64,000 bases of DNA, taken from NCBI GenBank assembly GCA_947495775.1, contig CANMAQ010000017.1, positions 1 through 64,000 on the forward strand, given 5' to 3'. Made by a program: the position numbers and the translations under genes. Source of the stretch: Jejuia algarum. Its GTDB lineage: Bacteria > Bacteroidota > Bacteroidia > Flavobacteriales > Flavobacteriaceae. The notes beneath the pieces are model-generated. The model searched no databases and had not been told where the DNA came from. It worked only from the letters and a program-made list of their open reading frames with translations. Of this stretch, positions 1 through 7,150 are shown piece by piece (the first letter of the stretch is position 1; each line of letters opens with the position of its first letter).

Positions 1-734
1 TCGTAATATATTTTAGCCCATTCACCAGTTATGTCTTCAAGATAAGCAACATCGTTTTTTATTAAAAAGGCTTTACGTTTAGTGTCTTCTGTCATGCCAT
101 TGTAAAAATATGTTTTATTAGAAACTACTTTTATTTTAGATGATAATTCCGAAATATTATAATCTTTTATAAAAGACCCCTTCTTTTTAGAAATAGAAGA
201 AAATAAATAATTAGGCAGACTTTTAAGCTTAACAAAGCTTGATTGTTTACTATTAATTTCGTCTAACATGTAATCAGATACCAATCTTGTCGTATAGAAA
301 ACAGCATTAATACTATAATTCTGATCGATAAATATTGAGTCACTCCATTTGACCATTACATTTCCATTGGGTTTAATAAATTCAGCTTTATTTATATGCT
401 CTAGATTGGATTGCAGTTTCTTTAAATCATTAGTTTTACAAAAACCTAAGAAGCTTGTTTCAACAAATAAATTATCCCCATTACAATCTCCTTCTAAACA
501 GACTAAATCCAATACCTTCTTTCCATATTGAACTCTATAAGAAATACTCTGATTTATATCTTTTTCTCCTAACCAAACACCTTGTATCTCGTCTAATTTT
601 GATTTTGTAATAATTACCCTTTCCTTTTCTGAATGGACATTGTTTTCTAGCTTATTATTTTCCTTGACATTCTTATTGCAACTTGAATTTAATATTAAAA
701 AAAATAACATGTAATATTTAAAATGACTATTCAT
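1..734 (-). CDS. Partial lipoprotein, unknown function (3' end outside window)
   Basis: Open frame of 244 codons reading leftward from ATG at 732-734 and running off the left edge, so the C-terminus is missing. The N-terminus is a lipoprotein signal: short hydrophobic stretch, then LNSSC with the lipidated cysteine at residue 19, followed by an Asn/Lys/Glu-rich linker. The rest is soluble and I recognise no domain. A second possible start is Met9. It is the third consecutive lipoprotein gene downstream of the LysM-GH19 toxin gene on the same strand and is equally AT-rich, so an orphan or additional immunity protein is possible, but this is inference from context only. Confidence 0.75.
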   Translation of the reverse strand, partial: MNSHFKYYMLFFLILNSSCNKNVKENNKLENNVHSEKERVIITKSKLDEIQGVWLGEKDINQSISYRVQYGKKVLDLVCLEGDCNGDNLFVETSFLGFCKTNDLKKLQSNLEHINKAEFIKPNGNVMVKWSDSIFIDQNYSINAVFYTTRLVSDYMLDEINSKQSSFVKLKSLPNYLFSSISKKKGSFIKDYNISELSSKIKVVSNKTYFYNGMTEDTKRKAFLIKNDVAYLEDITGEWAKIYY

Positions 735-793
735 TACCTACTTTTTAAGAATTTCTAAAGCTAACAAAAGGTTACTGAGTACTATTTTGCAAG

Positions 794-1528
794 CTATTTT
801 GTTCTTTCTAAAACCCTTTTAGGTATCTTTTCTTTCTTGTTTTTGGATGTCATTTGCTCAACATAAACTAAATATGCCTTTTTAGCATGTTTTTTTTTGC
901 CCAAACCCCAATATGCATCTCCCAGATTAATGTAAGCCACAGTGCGATCAGGGAAATTTTCTATTATTTTTTCTAATAAATAAATAGCTTCTTTATACAG
1001 CCCTGATTGTTCTAAATAATAGCCTTTATCATTATAATACTCTAAATTAAATGCAGTTATCTTCTCATTTTTTACCAAATTCAAATATTTAAAATCGCAA
1101 TAAGGAATACGTTCGTATTCGTTTGTGCTATTTCCATAATTTTGAATTGTAATTTCATTTTTTGAATATATACCCGTAAATTCTTTTGAGAAATTTAAAT
1201 ATACGTCGCCATTATTTTTCGATTTGATTAAGATTCCTTTTTTTACAATCTTATTTTCTTTGAAAAACGAGTAATAGAGACTATCATTTTTATTTTGAAT
1301 TGTTATCCAAAAAGGACAGTTTATTTCTTCTAATGCTTTTAATAGATAGACTCCTGAGATCTTTGGGTATTCAGTATTTTTTTGCGTTACGAAAACAGCG
1401 TCTTCTTTCTTATTAAAAGCAACGTTTTCACCCCCTGTTATTGCTGGTTTTATCTTAGTTGCTTTTTTATTATCATGCCTACAACAAACTAAAAGCACTA
1501 CTAGTATAGTTAAAAATATATACCTCAT
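794..1528 (-). CDS. Lipoprotein with C-terminal TPR repeats
   Basis: 244 residues. The signal sequence ends in LLVCC, so the lipidated residue is Cys15 or Cys16 and the protein should be anchored on the periplasmic or outer face. The middle is unassigned. The last 80 residues contain at least one clear tetratricopeptide repeat (motif around AVAYINLGDAYWGLGK, preceded by a helix with EAIYLLEKI), suggesting protein binding. It sits between two other lipoprotein genes, about 60 bp from the next one downstream, all on the minus strand. Function unknown. Its position in the type VI toxin cassette makes it a candidate immunity or accessory protein. Confidence 0.75.
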   Translation of the reverse strand: MRYIFLTILVVLLVCCRHDNKKATKIKPAITGGENVAFNKKEDAVFVTQKNTEYPKISGVYLLKALEEINCPFWITIQNKNDSLYYSFFKENKIVKKGILIKSKNNGDVYLNFSKEFTGIYSKNEITIQNYGNSTNEYERIPYCDFKYLNLVKNEKITAFNLEYYNDKGYYLEQSGLYKEAIYLLEKIIENFPDRTVAYINLGDAYWGLGKKKHAKKAYLVYVEQMTSKNKKEKIPKRVLERTK

Positions 1529-1624
1529 AATCTTAAATTTTATCTAGAACTTTCTCCTGATGTATTAGTCTTTAATTCAACTTTTAAAGCTTTTTTTACA
1601 CCAATTGGTCTTTTCCTAATTTTG

Positions 1625-1851
1625 TTAGTTTTCTAACAGAATATTTTGCTTAATGTGCTTAATCTCTTTATTTTTTATAAAAATCTCATTTTGATTTTTA
1701 ATAATCGTATCATTTCTAACAAAAAGCATAATCTCGTTCTTACTCCATAGCCCACTCTTAATAGCACAAGTACTAGTGTTTACTTTTTTGAGATATACTA
1801 GCGCGATTTGATACTTAATTTTTAATATCCTATTCTTTTTAATTCTGATTT
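1625..1851 (-). pseudogene. Open frame without start, possible lipoprotein gene remnant
   Basis: Reading leftward there is a stop-free stretch of about 75 codons ending at TAA 1625-1627, in a different frame from the lipoprotein gene that ends at 1822 and overlapping its last codons. The only ATG is internal and leaves about 36 codons. The translation is Lys/Ile/Asn-rich and resembles the tails of the neighbouring lipoproteins in composition. In DNA this AT-rich such a run is somewhat unusual but can arise by chance. It could be the 3' remnant of a fourth lipoprotein gene. Low confidence. Confidence 0.2.
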
Positions 1852-2457
1852 TATTTCGCTCGGGGTTTTAAACTCAGCTTTTATATCTTCTCCTTCTTGT
1901 ATACCGTCAAATTCAATTCCAAAATAACTGCTAATTTCTTCTAAGAAAATTAGTTTGTCACCATCTTTGTAATCATCATAAATAAAAGTTTGATATAATT
2001 TCCCCTCTGCTGTTTCTTTTAATCTTTGTTCCCAAGAACATAAAACAATTAATTCTTTCTCTATATCTTTATCAACATTGTAAAAGAAAAATGACTCAAT
2101 GTGTGCTTTTCGACCAGCAGGCTCATAAGTATCAATAACAATTTTTTTACTCCCTAATTTATCAAATACGTAAACAAAACCATTAACATTTGAGCCATAA
2201 TCTTCTCCTAACTTCTCATTTTCAAAAACAAATATGGTTTCTTTTTCATTTAACCATTTATTTGAAGATATAATTTTATGGTCAAGCGATTTTCTTTTGT
2301 ATAAATTTTCTATTTTTTCTAAGTTATATTTAGCTGTATCTATTTTATTTTGCTGCTCCTCTTTTTTATCGATTTTCTTATCTAATTTCTCTGTATTTCC
2401 CTTACAGCTAGAAAGAAATAAAAGAATGATAATTGGTAAATATATTTTTTTTGTCAT
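1822..2457 (-). CDS. Lipoprotein, candidate immunity protein for the adjacent muramidase toxin
   Basis: 211 residues with a lipoprotein signal ending LSSC (lipidated Cys18), then a long Lys/Glu/Asp coiled linker (residues 20-50) and a compact domain of unknown family. The start codon overlaps the stop codon of the upstream LysM-GH19 gene by one base (TAATG), so the two are translationally coupled. Base composition is very low in GC (about 20% in sampled lines), like the toxin's catalytic half and unlike its N-terminal half. A peptidoglycan hydrolase acting in the periplasm needs a periplasm-facing inhibitor, and a lipoprotein encoded immediately downstream fits that role. That role is inferred from position and topology, not from homology. 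Confidence 0.8.
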   Translation of the reverse strand: MTKKIYLPIIILLFLSSCKGNTEKLDKKIDKKEEQQNKIDTAKYNLEKIENLYKRKSLDHKIISSNKWLNEKETIFVFENEKLGEDYGSNVNGFVYVFDKLGSKKIVIDTYEPAGRKAHIESFFFYNVDKDIEKELIVLCSWEQRLKETAEGKLYQTFIYDDYKDGDKLIFLEEISSYFGIEFDGIQEGEDIKAEFKTPSEIKSELKRIGY

Positions 2458-4142
2458 TATTTTTTTTTCAATTTAGAACACTCCAATAATTTAAATGCTA
2501 CCTTACTAACTTTAAATGCTTTTTTTCTGTCTCCATAAGATTTTGTGGCAATATTAATTTTTTTTGTAACAGCATCTACATCATTATCAGTTATTCCCTT
2601 ATTAGCAGGTGTATAACACTTTTTCTCATACCAATCAGCTAAACCAGCAAAAACAGCTTCTTTGGCTGTAAATTTATCTGAACCTCTACTTAAATCTATT
2701 CCTGAAATAGGTATTTTAGTATTTATAATTTCTTGTGTATTTGTATAATTTGTTCTACCAGTAATTTGCAATAAGCCTCTTCCTCTAAATTTCCATCCAT
2801 CTCCTTTTTTTGTATTACCAAGCTTAAAGCTTTTACTTCTATTAGCATCGTCATAAGCTATGTTAGCAATAGCTTTTTGATTAGCTTTTTGGGTTGATGG
2901 AATTGTCACTTTTTCTTTTTTCTTTATTTTTTTCTTTGTTTTTTTATCTAAAACTTCAATTTCTTTAAAATAAGTATAAGGCCCCCTCCCTATTTCATAA
3001 GCCCTCTTTGTTAATTCAGGGTTCTTCTTAAAGCATGAAAAAGGATAGCCAGATACTAATTTAGAAACAGGATAATTCAAACTTTCTCCATTAAAAGCTC
3101 CTGTTAAATCAGATAAACTTTCAACATAAGCTTGAGCAAAAAAATGCGCCCTTTCTTGGCAAGTTTCTAACTCAAAAATCTCATATAATTTTTTACTATC
3201 TCCATCTTTTGTTTGATAAGTTTTATTGAATTCGTTTACTATTGATTTAATTCTATTATCATTTGCTTTTTTAAATATTTTCTTTAATTCATCTGAGGTT
3301 AAATCTTTATTACAATTACATTTATTATCTGTTAACTCAAACCAATTCCCATCACTATCCAGCCATAAATTTTTAATAGCCTCGCCACGTATTTCGCCAC
3401 CTTCGCTATCGCCGTGGTAGTTTACATTAATTTCTTCTTGTCCAGGCACAGTATGGCCGTCTACCAGTAAGTACAATGGTGTTTTTTTATCTTTACCCTC
3501 CAAGGCTTTTTGCCAAGCCTCTTTTTTAGTGGCATCGTTATGGTCTATTTGCAGTTTATAGATGGCCATATCGGTATAATCGTCCATATTGCTATAATGC
3601 GATTCGCATAAAGCCCCTACTTTAATTTCGGCTTTGGTAACATAATTGCCGTTTTCGTCTTTAAAGGTAACTAAAGCATCCTTTTCCTCAATGCCTTTTG
3701 CTTTACCCTGCTTAATATTTACATACACGCTATAGCCTTGAAACCCCTCGGTTTCTACCACAATGTACAATTCGCTCCCCAAAGCCCCTTCGTTTGCTTT
3801 CTCAAAGGTTATTTTTTTGTTGGTCTCGGTAGTGGCAACCGTATTAGGCAAGGTTATTTTTTGCCCCACCCTTAGGTTGTCTTTATTAGCCTGTGTGAGT
3901 TGGGCGTCGCTCTCTATAATGGCAGCAACCGTAGTGCCCTTTTTACTGGCTATTTTACTTAGCGTATCGCCACCCGCTACAACGTAGGTTTCTTGTACCG
4001 TTTTGGTGGTACTGGTGGTGGTTACCGCTTCTATTTTGGCTGTTGCAAAATAGGCCTTGTTAATTTTGGGTCTAAATATCTTGAGTTTAGGGGTGGTTAG
4101 CGTAATGTGCGCGTATTCCCCTTTAAATTTATAGGTAGGCAT
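2457..4142 (-). CDS. LysM-GH19 peptidoglycan hydrolase, candidate type VI effector
   Basis: 561 residues, no signal peptide. Order of parts: N-terminal beta-rich segment (1-48); one LysM repeat (about 51-99, GDTLSKIASKKGTTVAAI ... VGQKITLP); a beta-rich middle domain (about 112-265); a C-terminal glycoside hydrolase family 19 lysozyme/chitinase-like domain (about 280-555). In the last, HFFAQAYVES at 333-342 places the likely catalytic glutamate at 341, and FRGRGLLQITGR at 452-463 is the family's substrate-cleft signature. The absence of a secretion signal fits delivery by a type VI apparatus. Four bases separate it from the upstream TssD-like gene, and its stop overlaps the next lipoprotein gene. 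GC content falls sharply near residue 261, marking a module junction. Alternative: a prophage-type endolysin, but no phage genes are near. Confidence 0.82.
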   Translation of the reverse strand: MPTYKFKGEYAHITLTTPKLKIFRPKINKAYFATAKIEAVTTTSTTKTVQETYVVAGGDTLSKIASKKGTTVAAIIESDAQLTQANKDNLRVGQKITLPNTVATTETNKKITFEKANEGALGSELYIVVETEGFQGYSVYVNIKQGKAKGIEEKDALVTFKDENGNYVTKAEIKVGALCESHYSNMDDYTDMAIYKLQIDHNDATKKEAWQKALEGKDKKTPLYLLVDGHTVPGQEEINVNYHGDSEGGEIRGEAIKNLWLDSDGNWFELTDNKCNCNKDLTSDELKKIFKKANDNRIKSIVNEFNKTYQTKDGDSKKLYEIFELETCQERAHFFAQAYVESLSDLTGAFNGESLNYPVSKLVSGYPFSCFKKNPELTKRAYEIGRGPYTYFKEIEVLDKKTKKKIKKKEKVTIPSTQKANQKAIANIAYDDANRSKSFKLGNTKKGDGWKFRGRGLLQITGRTNYTNTQEIINTKIPISGIDLSRGSDKFTAKEAVFAGLADWYEKKCYTPANKGITDNDVDAVTKKINIATKSYGDRKKAFKVSKVAFKLLECSKLKKK

Positions 4143-4145
4143 GTT

Positions 4146-4847
4146 TTAAATAGTTTGTCTAATGACTTGTAATTTTATTTTTTGCGTATCGGCCGTTATT
4201 TTAAAGTCTTCTAGAATGTCGTTAACCAGTAGTTTTCCGTTGTGTTTAAAGTCATTCTTTTCGTCTGTAAAATCTAAATCTATATATTGCCCTACAGCGT
4301 TTTGCGTTTTTAAAACATAGAATACCTCTGTGCCTATTTGCAATTCATCATTAGGTATTAATTCACCAGATAATGTGGTGTAATAACCTTCGAGCGCAAC
4401 TGGTTCTTGGGTTTCTTTTTTTACTGTAGTTGGAGTGGCTTGTGTTTTAAACGGATTACTAGGGTTCCATTCGTTTTCGTAGATAAGACCATTAACTCTT
4501 AAAATCCCTGGACTTATAACCAAATGGCAGGTCATGGGCTTGTGGTCTCTAGCATTAAAAGATTCTTGGTACTGCAATATATAGGCGTTGGCAAATTCCC
4601 AATCTTTATGTTTGTGCAGTCCATCGCGTTCAAACAATCTAAGGTACCCACTAACCATCTGCCTAGAAGATACCGCTACGGTAAAAAATTCGGAAATATC
4701 TTTAGGAGAAGGCATCGTAATATTGAGTTTCCCTCCATGAGTTCGAGTTATGGGCAACCCTGTTCCATCATCTTTTTGGTTAATATCCGTATCAAATTCT
4801 AATACGTTATAGTCTTTATCGAAGATAAAAAGCTTGGCTTTAAACAT
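4146..4847 (-). CDS. tssD: TssD/Hcp-family type VI tube protein with C-terminal extension
   Basis: 233 residues. Residues 1 to about 128 match the Bacteroidota TssD (Hcp-like) pattern: MFKAKLFIFD start, a GGKLNITM strand near 39-45, the FANAYILQYQESFNA strand pair near 85-99, and an MTCHLVISPG strand near 105-114. Canonical members are about 130 residues, so the last 100 residues are an added beta-rich domain after a Thr/Lys/Glu linker near 137-150. Such extended or specialised tube proteins carry or dock an effector. The effector gene starts three bases after its stop codon. No other structural type VI genes (tssB, tssC, tssK, clpV) are in the window, so this would be an orphan cassette served by an apparatus elsewhere. 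Confidence 0.8.
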   Translation of the reverse strand: MFKAKLFIFDKDYNVLEFDTDINQKDDGTGLPITRTHGGKLNITMPSPKDISEFFTVAVSSRQMVSGYLRLFERDGLHKHKDWEFANAYILQYQESFNARDHKPMTCHLVISPGILRVNGLIYENEWNPSNPFKTQATPTTVKKETQEPVALEGYYTTLSGELIPNDELQIGTEVFYVLKTQNAVGQYIDLDFTDEKNDFKHNGKLLVNDILEDFKITADTQKIKLQVIRQTI

Positions 4848-4948
4848 TGAATTCTAATTTGTGTTTTTATAAATGCAAATCATAACGTGCTTGTTATGAC
4901 GCTATTTTTAAAATGTGTTACCTCTTGTTTTGTAACGACAGTCTGCTT

Positions 4949-4956
4949 CAAAATTA
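4949..4956 (-). promoter_or_regulatory. Candidate -7 box of the tssD-toxin operon
   Basis: On the minus strand this reads TAATTTTG, an exact match to the Bacteroidota -7 consensus TAnnTTTG, about 100 bases upstream of the tssD start. I see no clear -33 element at the expected distance, so this is tentative. Confidence 0.35.
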
Positions 4957-5088
4957 ACTTTATTTATTTTAAATATAACTGATTTTATTAAATTTTGTAG
5001 AACTTCACCCTAAAATACGTGATACTTTTCGATATGTCTTTTATTGAAAATTCCTTTTAAAACCATATGAATCTATTTCAATACAAGT

Positions 5089-5128
5089 AAGCCTATGTTA
5101 TTTTATAATATAGAAAAGCCTATGTTAT
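5089..5128. repeat. 13-bp direct repeat pair AAGCCTATGTTAT
   Basis: The 13-mer AAGCCTATGTTAT occurs at 5089-5101 and again at 5116-5128, with starts 27 bp apart. It lies in the long spacer between two divergent cassettes. It could be a pair of regulator sites or a short duplication. Confidence 0.5.
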
Positions 5129-5499
5129 GATAGCCTGTGAAGCCCCCTTTTTTTAAACCTCTAAATGAGCGTAAACGCTGTTAGCGTTTTGTACCGTAAA
5201 CTTGTTCAGTTCCAATAGAATGAGCTATTTCTTAACTTGCTAAATTCTAATTTCTGTAGTTTTTGGATGCATTTAACGCTCTGTAACATGCGCAAAAAGG
5301 CGCCTTTTTTAACCAATTAAAATGTTTTTGCTTACTCATCAAAACCTATTCTGTTGGCAATAACACGTATTAAAAAGCATATCAAAACAACTAAAAAACA
5401 ATTACAACTACTAAAATGAACTTTAATACTTTTTTAATACGCTTTTACGGAAAAACCACAATAATTTTATTTAAAAAACGATAATTTTACAAATTATAA

Positions 5500-5513
5500 T
5501 ACAACATGTTGTA
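5500..5513. promoter_or_regulatory. Perfect 14-bp palindrome TACAACATGTTGTA, candidate operator
   Basis: TACAACATGTTGTA is its own reverse complement. It lies about 20 bp upstream of a -7-like box TATATTTA at 5533-5540 that would drive the small lipoprotein gene at 5566, so it overlaps the expected -33 region (TTG at 5509-5511). That placement fits an operator bound by a dimeric repressor. The regulator is unknown; the nearby XRE gene has a different palindrome in front of it. Confidence 0.4.
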
Positions 5514-5565
5514 TGTTTTTTTCTGTCAATGTTATATTTAGATTACTAATTATAACCTTAAGATT

Positions 5566-5709
5566 ATGAAAAAATTATTAGCAGTATTAATTATTTTAGT
5601 CACGTTTGTGCAAAGTTGTACACCAAATTCTATTGAAGAAGAAAGTAATGAAAAAATACAGGGAGTTGATAAAGGCATACAAAGACCAGGACCACGATCC
5701 AGGCCTTAG
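5566..5709 (+). CDS. Small lipoprotein, 47 residues
   Basis: ATG at 5566-5568 opens 47 codons: a positively charged start, a hydrophobic run, then FVQSC with the candidate lipidated cysteine at residue 18, and a polar tail ending in a Pro/Arg/Gly-rich segment (PGPRSRP). The 3' half overlaps the start of the next gene in another frame by about 60 bases, so the two should be translationally coupled. It resembles entericidin-like or phage-type small lipoproteins only in general layout. Function unknown. Confidence 0.55.
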   Translation: MKKLLAVLIILVTFVQSCTPNSIEEESNEKIQGVDKGIQRPGPRSRP

Positions 5710-6139
5710 AATAGCAGGAACTATAGTCATTATTATAGTAGGCGTAATGCCCTTCTTAGACAAAATATTTGAAGTACTCAATTTAAAAGGCTCATACATA
5801 TCTGGATTTACCAATTTCTCAAACTTTGTATGGGCTTTATGTCAAGGTTTAGCACCTATATTTTTAATAATAGGGTTTCTCCTAAGACCCTATTTTATTT
5901 CTTATTTACTACCAATTTATTGCTATTCGATACAATTGTTATGGATTCTTGATGCAAACATGTATTTAGATGATCCCCTTTTGCATTTGTATGCTATTGG
6001 CTCTTGTACCATATTTATTTTAATAGCATTTCTCATTTTCACATTAAAAAAGAAAAATAGAGAGAAAATAGAAAACGACCGTCTATTTATTAAGGAAATG
6101 GAAGCCTCTATAGAGCTTTTAACTCAAAAATCAAGTTAA
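5648..6139 (+). CDS. Four-helix integral membrane protein, unknown function
   Basis: The frame is open from 5606, but the ATG at 5648 (MKKYREL) gives the more natural start; the upstream extension lies inside the small lipoprotein gene. From that start it is 163 residues with predicted membrane helices near 20-38, 58-78, 81-100 and 110-132, followed by a Lys/Glu-rich cytoplasmic tail of about 30 residues that could be helical. No family recognised. It ends directly before the coiled-coil gene at 6140 with no spacer. Together with the preceding lipoprotein it looks like a small membrane-acting cassette. Confidence 0.7.
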   Translation: MKKYRELIKAYKDQDHDPGLRIAGTIVIIIVGVMPFLDKIFEVLNLKGSYISGFTNFSNFVWALCQGLAPIFLIIGFLLRPYFISYLLPIYCYSIQLLWILDANMYLDDPLLHLYAIGSCTIFILIAFLIFTLKKKNREKIENDRLFIKEMEASIELLTQKSS

Positions 6140-6400
6140 ATGGGAGATTGGAAAAAAATACAATGTTATAGAGAGAAGTTTAAAAACAACGAAATAAGCC
6201 AAAGCGCATTTACTCGTGTTTTAAAAAAGGAGCTTCAAAAAAAATCTACAGGAAATCATTTTGTAGACGAAAAAGACTTGCTTTTAAAAAAAATTAATAG
6301 GATAGAAAACCGCTTAATTAAACTTGAAACAAAAAACAAAGAGATCGCATTAAATAACGCTGCTTTAGAACAGCTAATTTTAGATCACGTTTCGGTTTAA
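6140..6400 (+). CDS. Small coiled-coil protein, 86 residues
   Basis: Begins at the base following the stop codon of the membrane-protein gene, so the two are probably co-translated. Residues 1-35 form a charged helical segment (WKKIQCYREKFKNNEISQ). Residues 45-80 show heptad-like spacing (LLLKKINRIENRLIKLE) typical of a short coiled coil. It has no signal or membrane segment, so it is probably cytosolic and may bind the charged tail of its neighbour. The 3' end overlaps the convergent XRE gene by four bases. Function unknown. Confidence 0.6.
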   Translation: MGDWKKIQCYREKFKNNEISQSAFTRVLKKELQKKSTGNHFVDEKDLLLKKINRIENRLIKLETKNKEIALNNAALEQLILDHVSV

Positions 6401-6795
6401 TTAGTCTTCTTTTTCTCTTCCATTTTTAGGAACAAATTTGTGAGGGCTTCGTTGCGCGCCGTAAGCTTAATGTTTTCAATAAATGAATTAAACAATGTAT
6501 TCTTCATTAATTCATCGAAATTATTGATAACTATTTCTGTAACTTCAACAACATCTAAACTGCTATTTTTAGGAAATGCCTTAGCCTTAACCGCTTCGTC
6601 TTGCATTAACCAACTGTAACTATATTCACTAAAAATCGTGATTATTTTCTTAGCCGTTTCTGGATTTAGCTTTTTGGTTTTACCCTTCAAAATATTATAA
6701 ACGGCAGATTTTTGTATTCCTATTTTTTCGGCGAATTGCACCCCAGAAATCTTTTGCTCTACTATTATCGTATTTATTTTATCCTTTAAAACCAT
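6397..6795 (-). CDS. XRE-family transcriptional repressor
   Basis: 132 residues. Residues 5-60 form a helix-turn-helix of the Xre/Cro type: KISGVQFAEKIGIQKSAVYNILKG contains the two DNA-binding helices. The C-terminal half (70-130) is helical and probably dimerises. It is transcribed leftward and divergently from the small gene at 6872, with a paired AGTATACT palindrome in the shared spacer. This matches a repressor controlling its own and its neighbour's promoter, as in prophage or integrative-element switches. No integrase or recombinase is visible nearby. Confidence 0.85.
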   Translation of the reverse strand: MVLKDKINTIIVEQKISGVQFAEKIGIQKSAVYNILKGKTKKLNPETAKKIITIFSEYSYSWLMQDEAVKAKAFPKNSSLDVVEVTEIVINNFDELMKNTLFNSFIENIKLTARNEALTNLFLKMEEKKKTN

Positions 6796-6830
6796 AAAAG
6801 TATATATAATTACACTTAAAAATGTTGTTT

Positions 6831-6848
6831 AGTATACTAAAGTATACT
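6831..6848. promoter_or_regulatory. Tandem palindromic operator AGTATACT-AA-AGTATACT
   Basis: AGTATACT, itself a perfect palindrome, occurs at 6831-6838 and 6841-6848, separated by AA, so the centres are 10 bp apart (one helical turn, same DNA face). The second copy overlaps by one base the rightward -7 box TATATTTG at 6848-6855. Binding by the XRE protein would occlude that promoter. A TTG at 6825-6827 could be the -33 element. Confidence 0.6.
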
Positions 6849-6855
6849 ATATTTG
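6848..6855 (+). promoter_or_regulatory. -7 box of the small gene divergent from the XRE repressor
   Basis: TATATTTG matches TAnnTTTG exactly and lies about 60 bp upstream of the preferred start at 6917 (or 17 bp upstream of the ATG at 6872). It abuts the tandem AGTATACT operator. Confidence 0.5.
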
Positions 6856-6871
6856 TGGCATCACAAAATAT

Positions 6872-7150
6872 ATGTTTACATACATTATGTTACAATGCAT
6901 TACAATATTACAAAATATGGGTAAACAATTTACAGAAAACGACAAAAAAGTACTAAGATGTATACCACGCAAACTCGCCATAAAATATGGGTGCACCCCA
7001 AAACATGTAAACTATGTTTTAAATAACAACAGTGCATTAAATACCGCATTAACACAAAATCTAAATAAGGATTTAATCTTTCTGTTAGATTTTTTTAAAC
7101 CTTTATCTAAAACAGGAAACAAAAATTTAAAACACCAAAACACACCCTAA
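6872..7150 (+). CDS. Small putative DNA-binding protein divergent from the XRE repressor
   Basis: 92 codons from 6872; the start at 6917 (MGKQFTEND) gives a more natural 77-residue protein, because the first 15 codons are hydrophobic and untypical. Residues of the form RKLAIKYGCTPKHVNYVLNN look like a helix-turn-helix. The remainder is helical with a Lys/Asn-rich tail. The position is that of a Cro-like or excisionase-like partner of the XRE repressor. Family not recognised. Confidence 0.5.
   Translation: MFTYIMLQCITILQNMGKQFTENDKKVLRCIPRKLAIKYGCTPKHVNYVLNNNSALNTALTQNLNKDLIFLLDFFKPLSKTGNKNLKHQNTP

Larger units (their letters stand above)
4848..5565. other. 718-bp intergenic region with promoters, direct repeats and palindromes
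   Basis: No convincing gene. It separates the leftward type VI cassette from the rightward small-membrane-protein cassette. It contains a minus-strand -7 box at 4949-4956, a 13-bp direct repeat AAGCCTATGTTAT at 5089-5101 and 5116-5128 (27-bp period), a weak hairpin AAACGC/GCGTTT at 5173-5178 and 5184-5189, and a perfect 14-bp palindrome at 5500-5513 just upstream of the next gene. The rest is plain AT-rich sequence. Confidence 0.6.
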
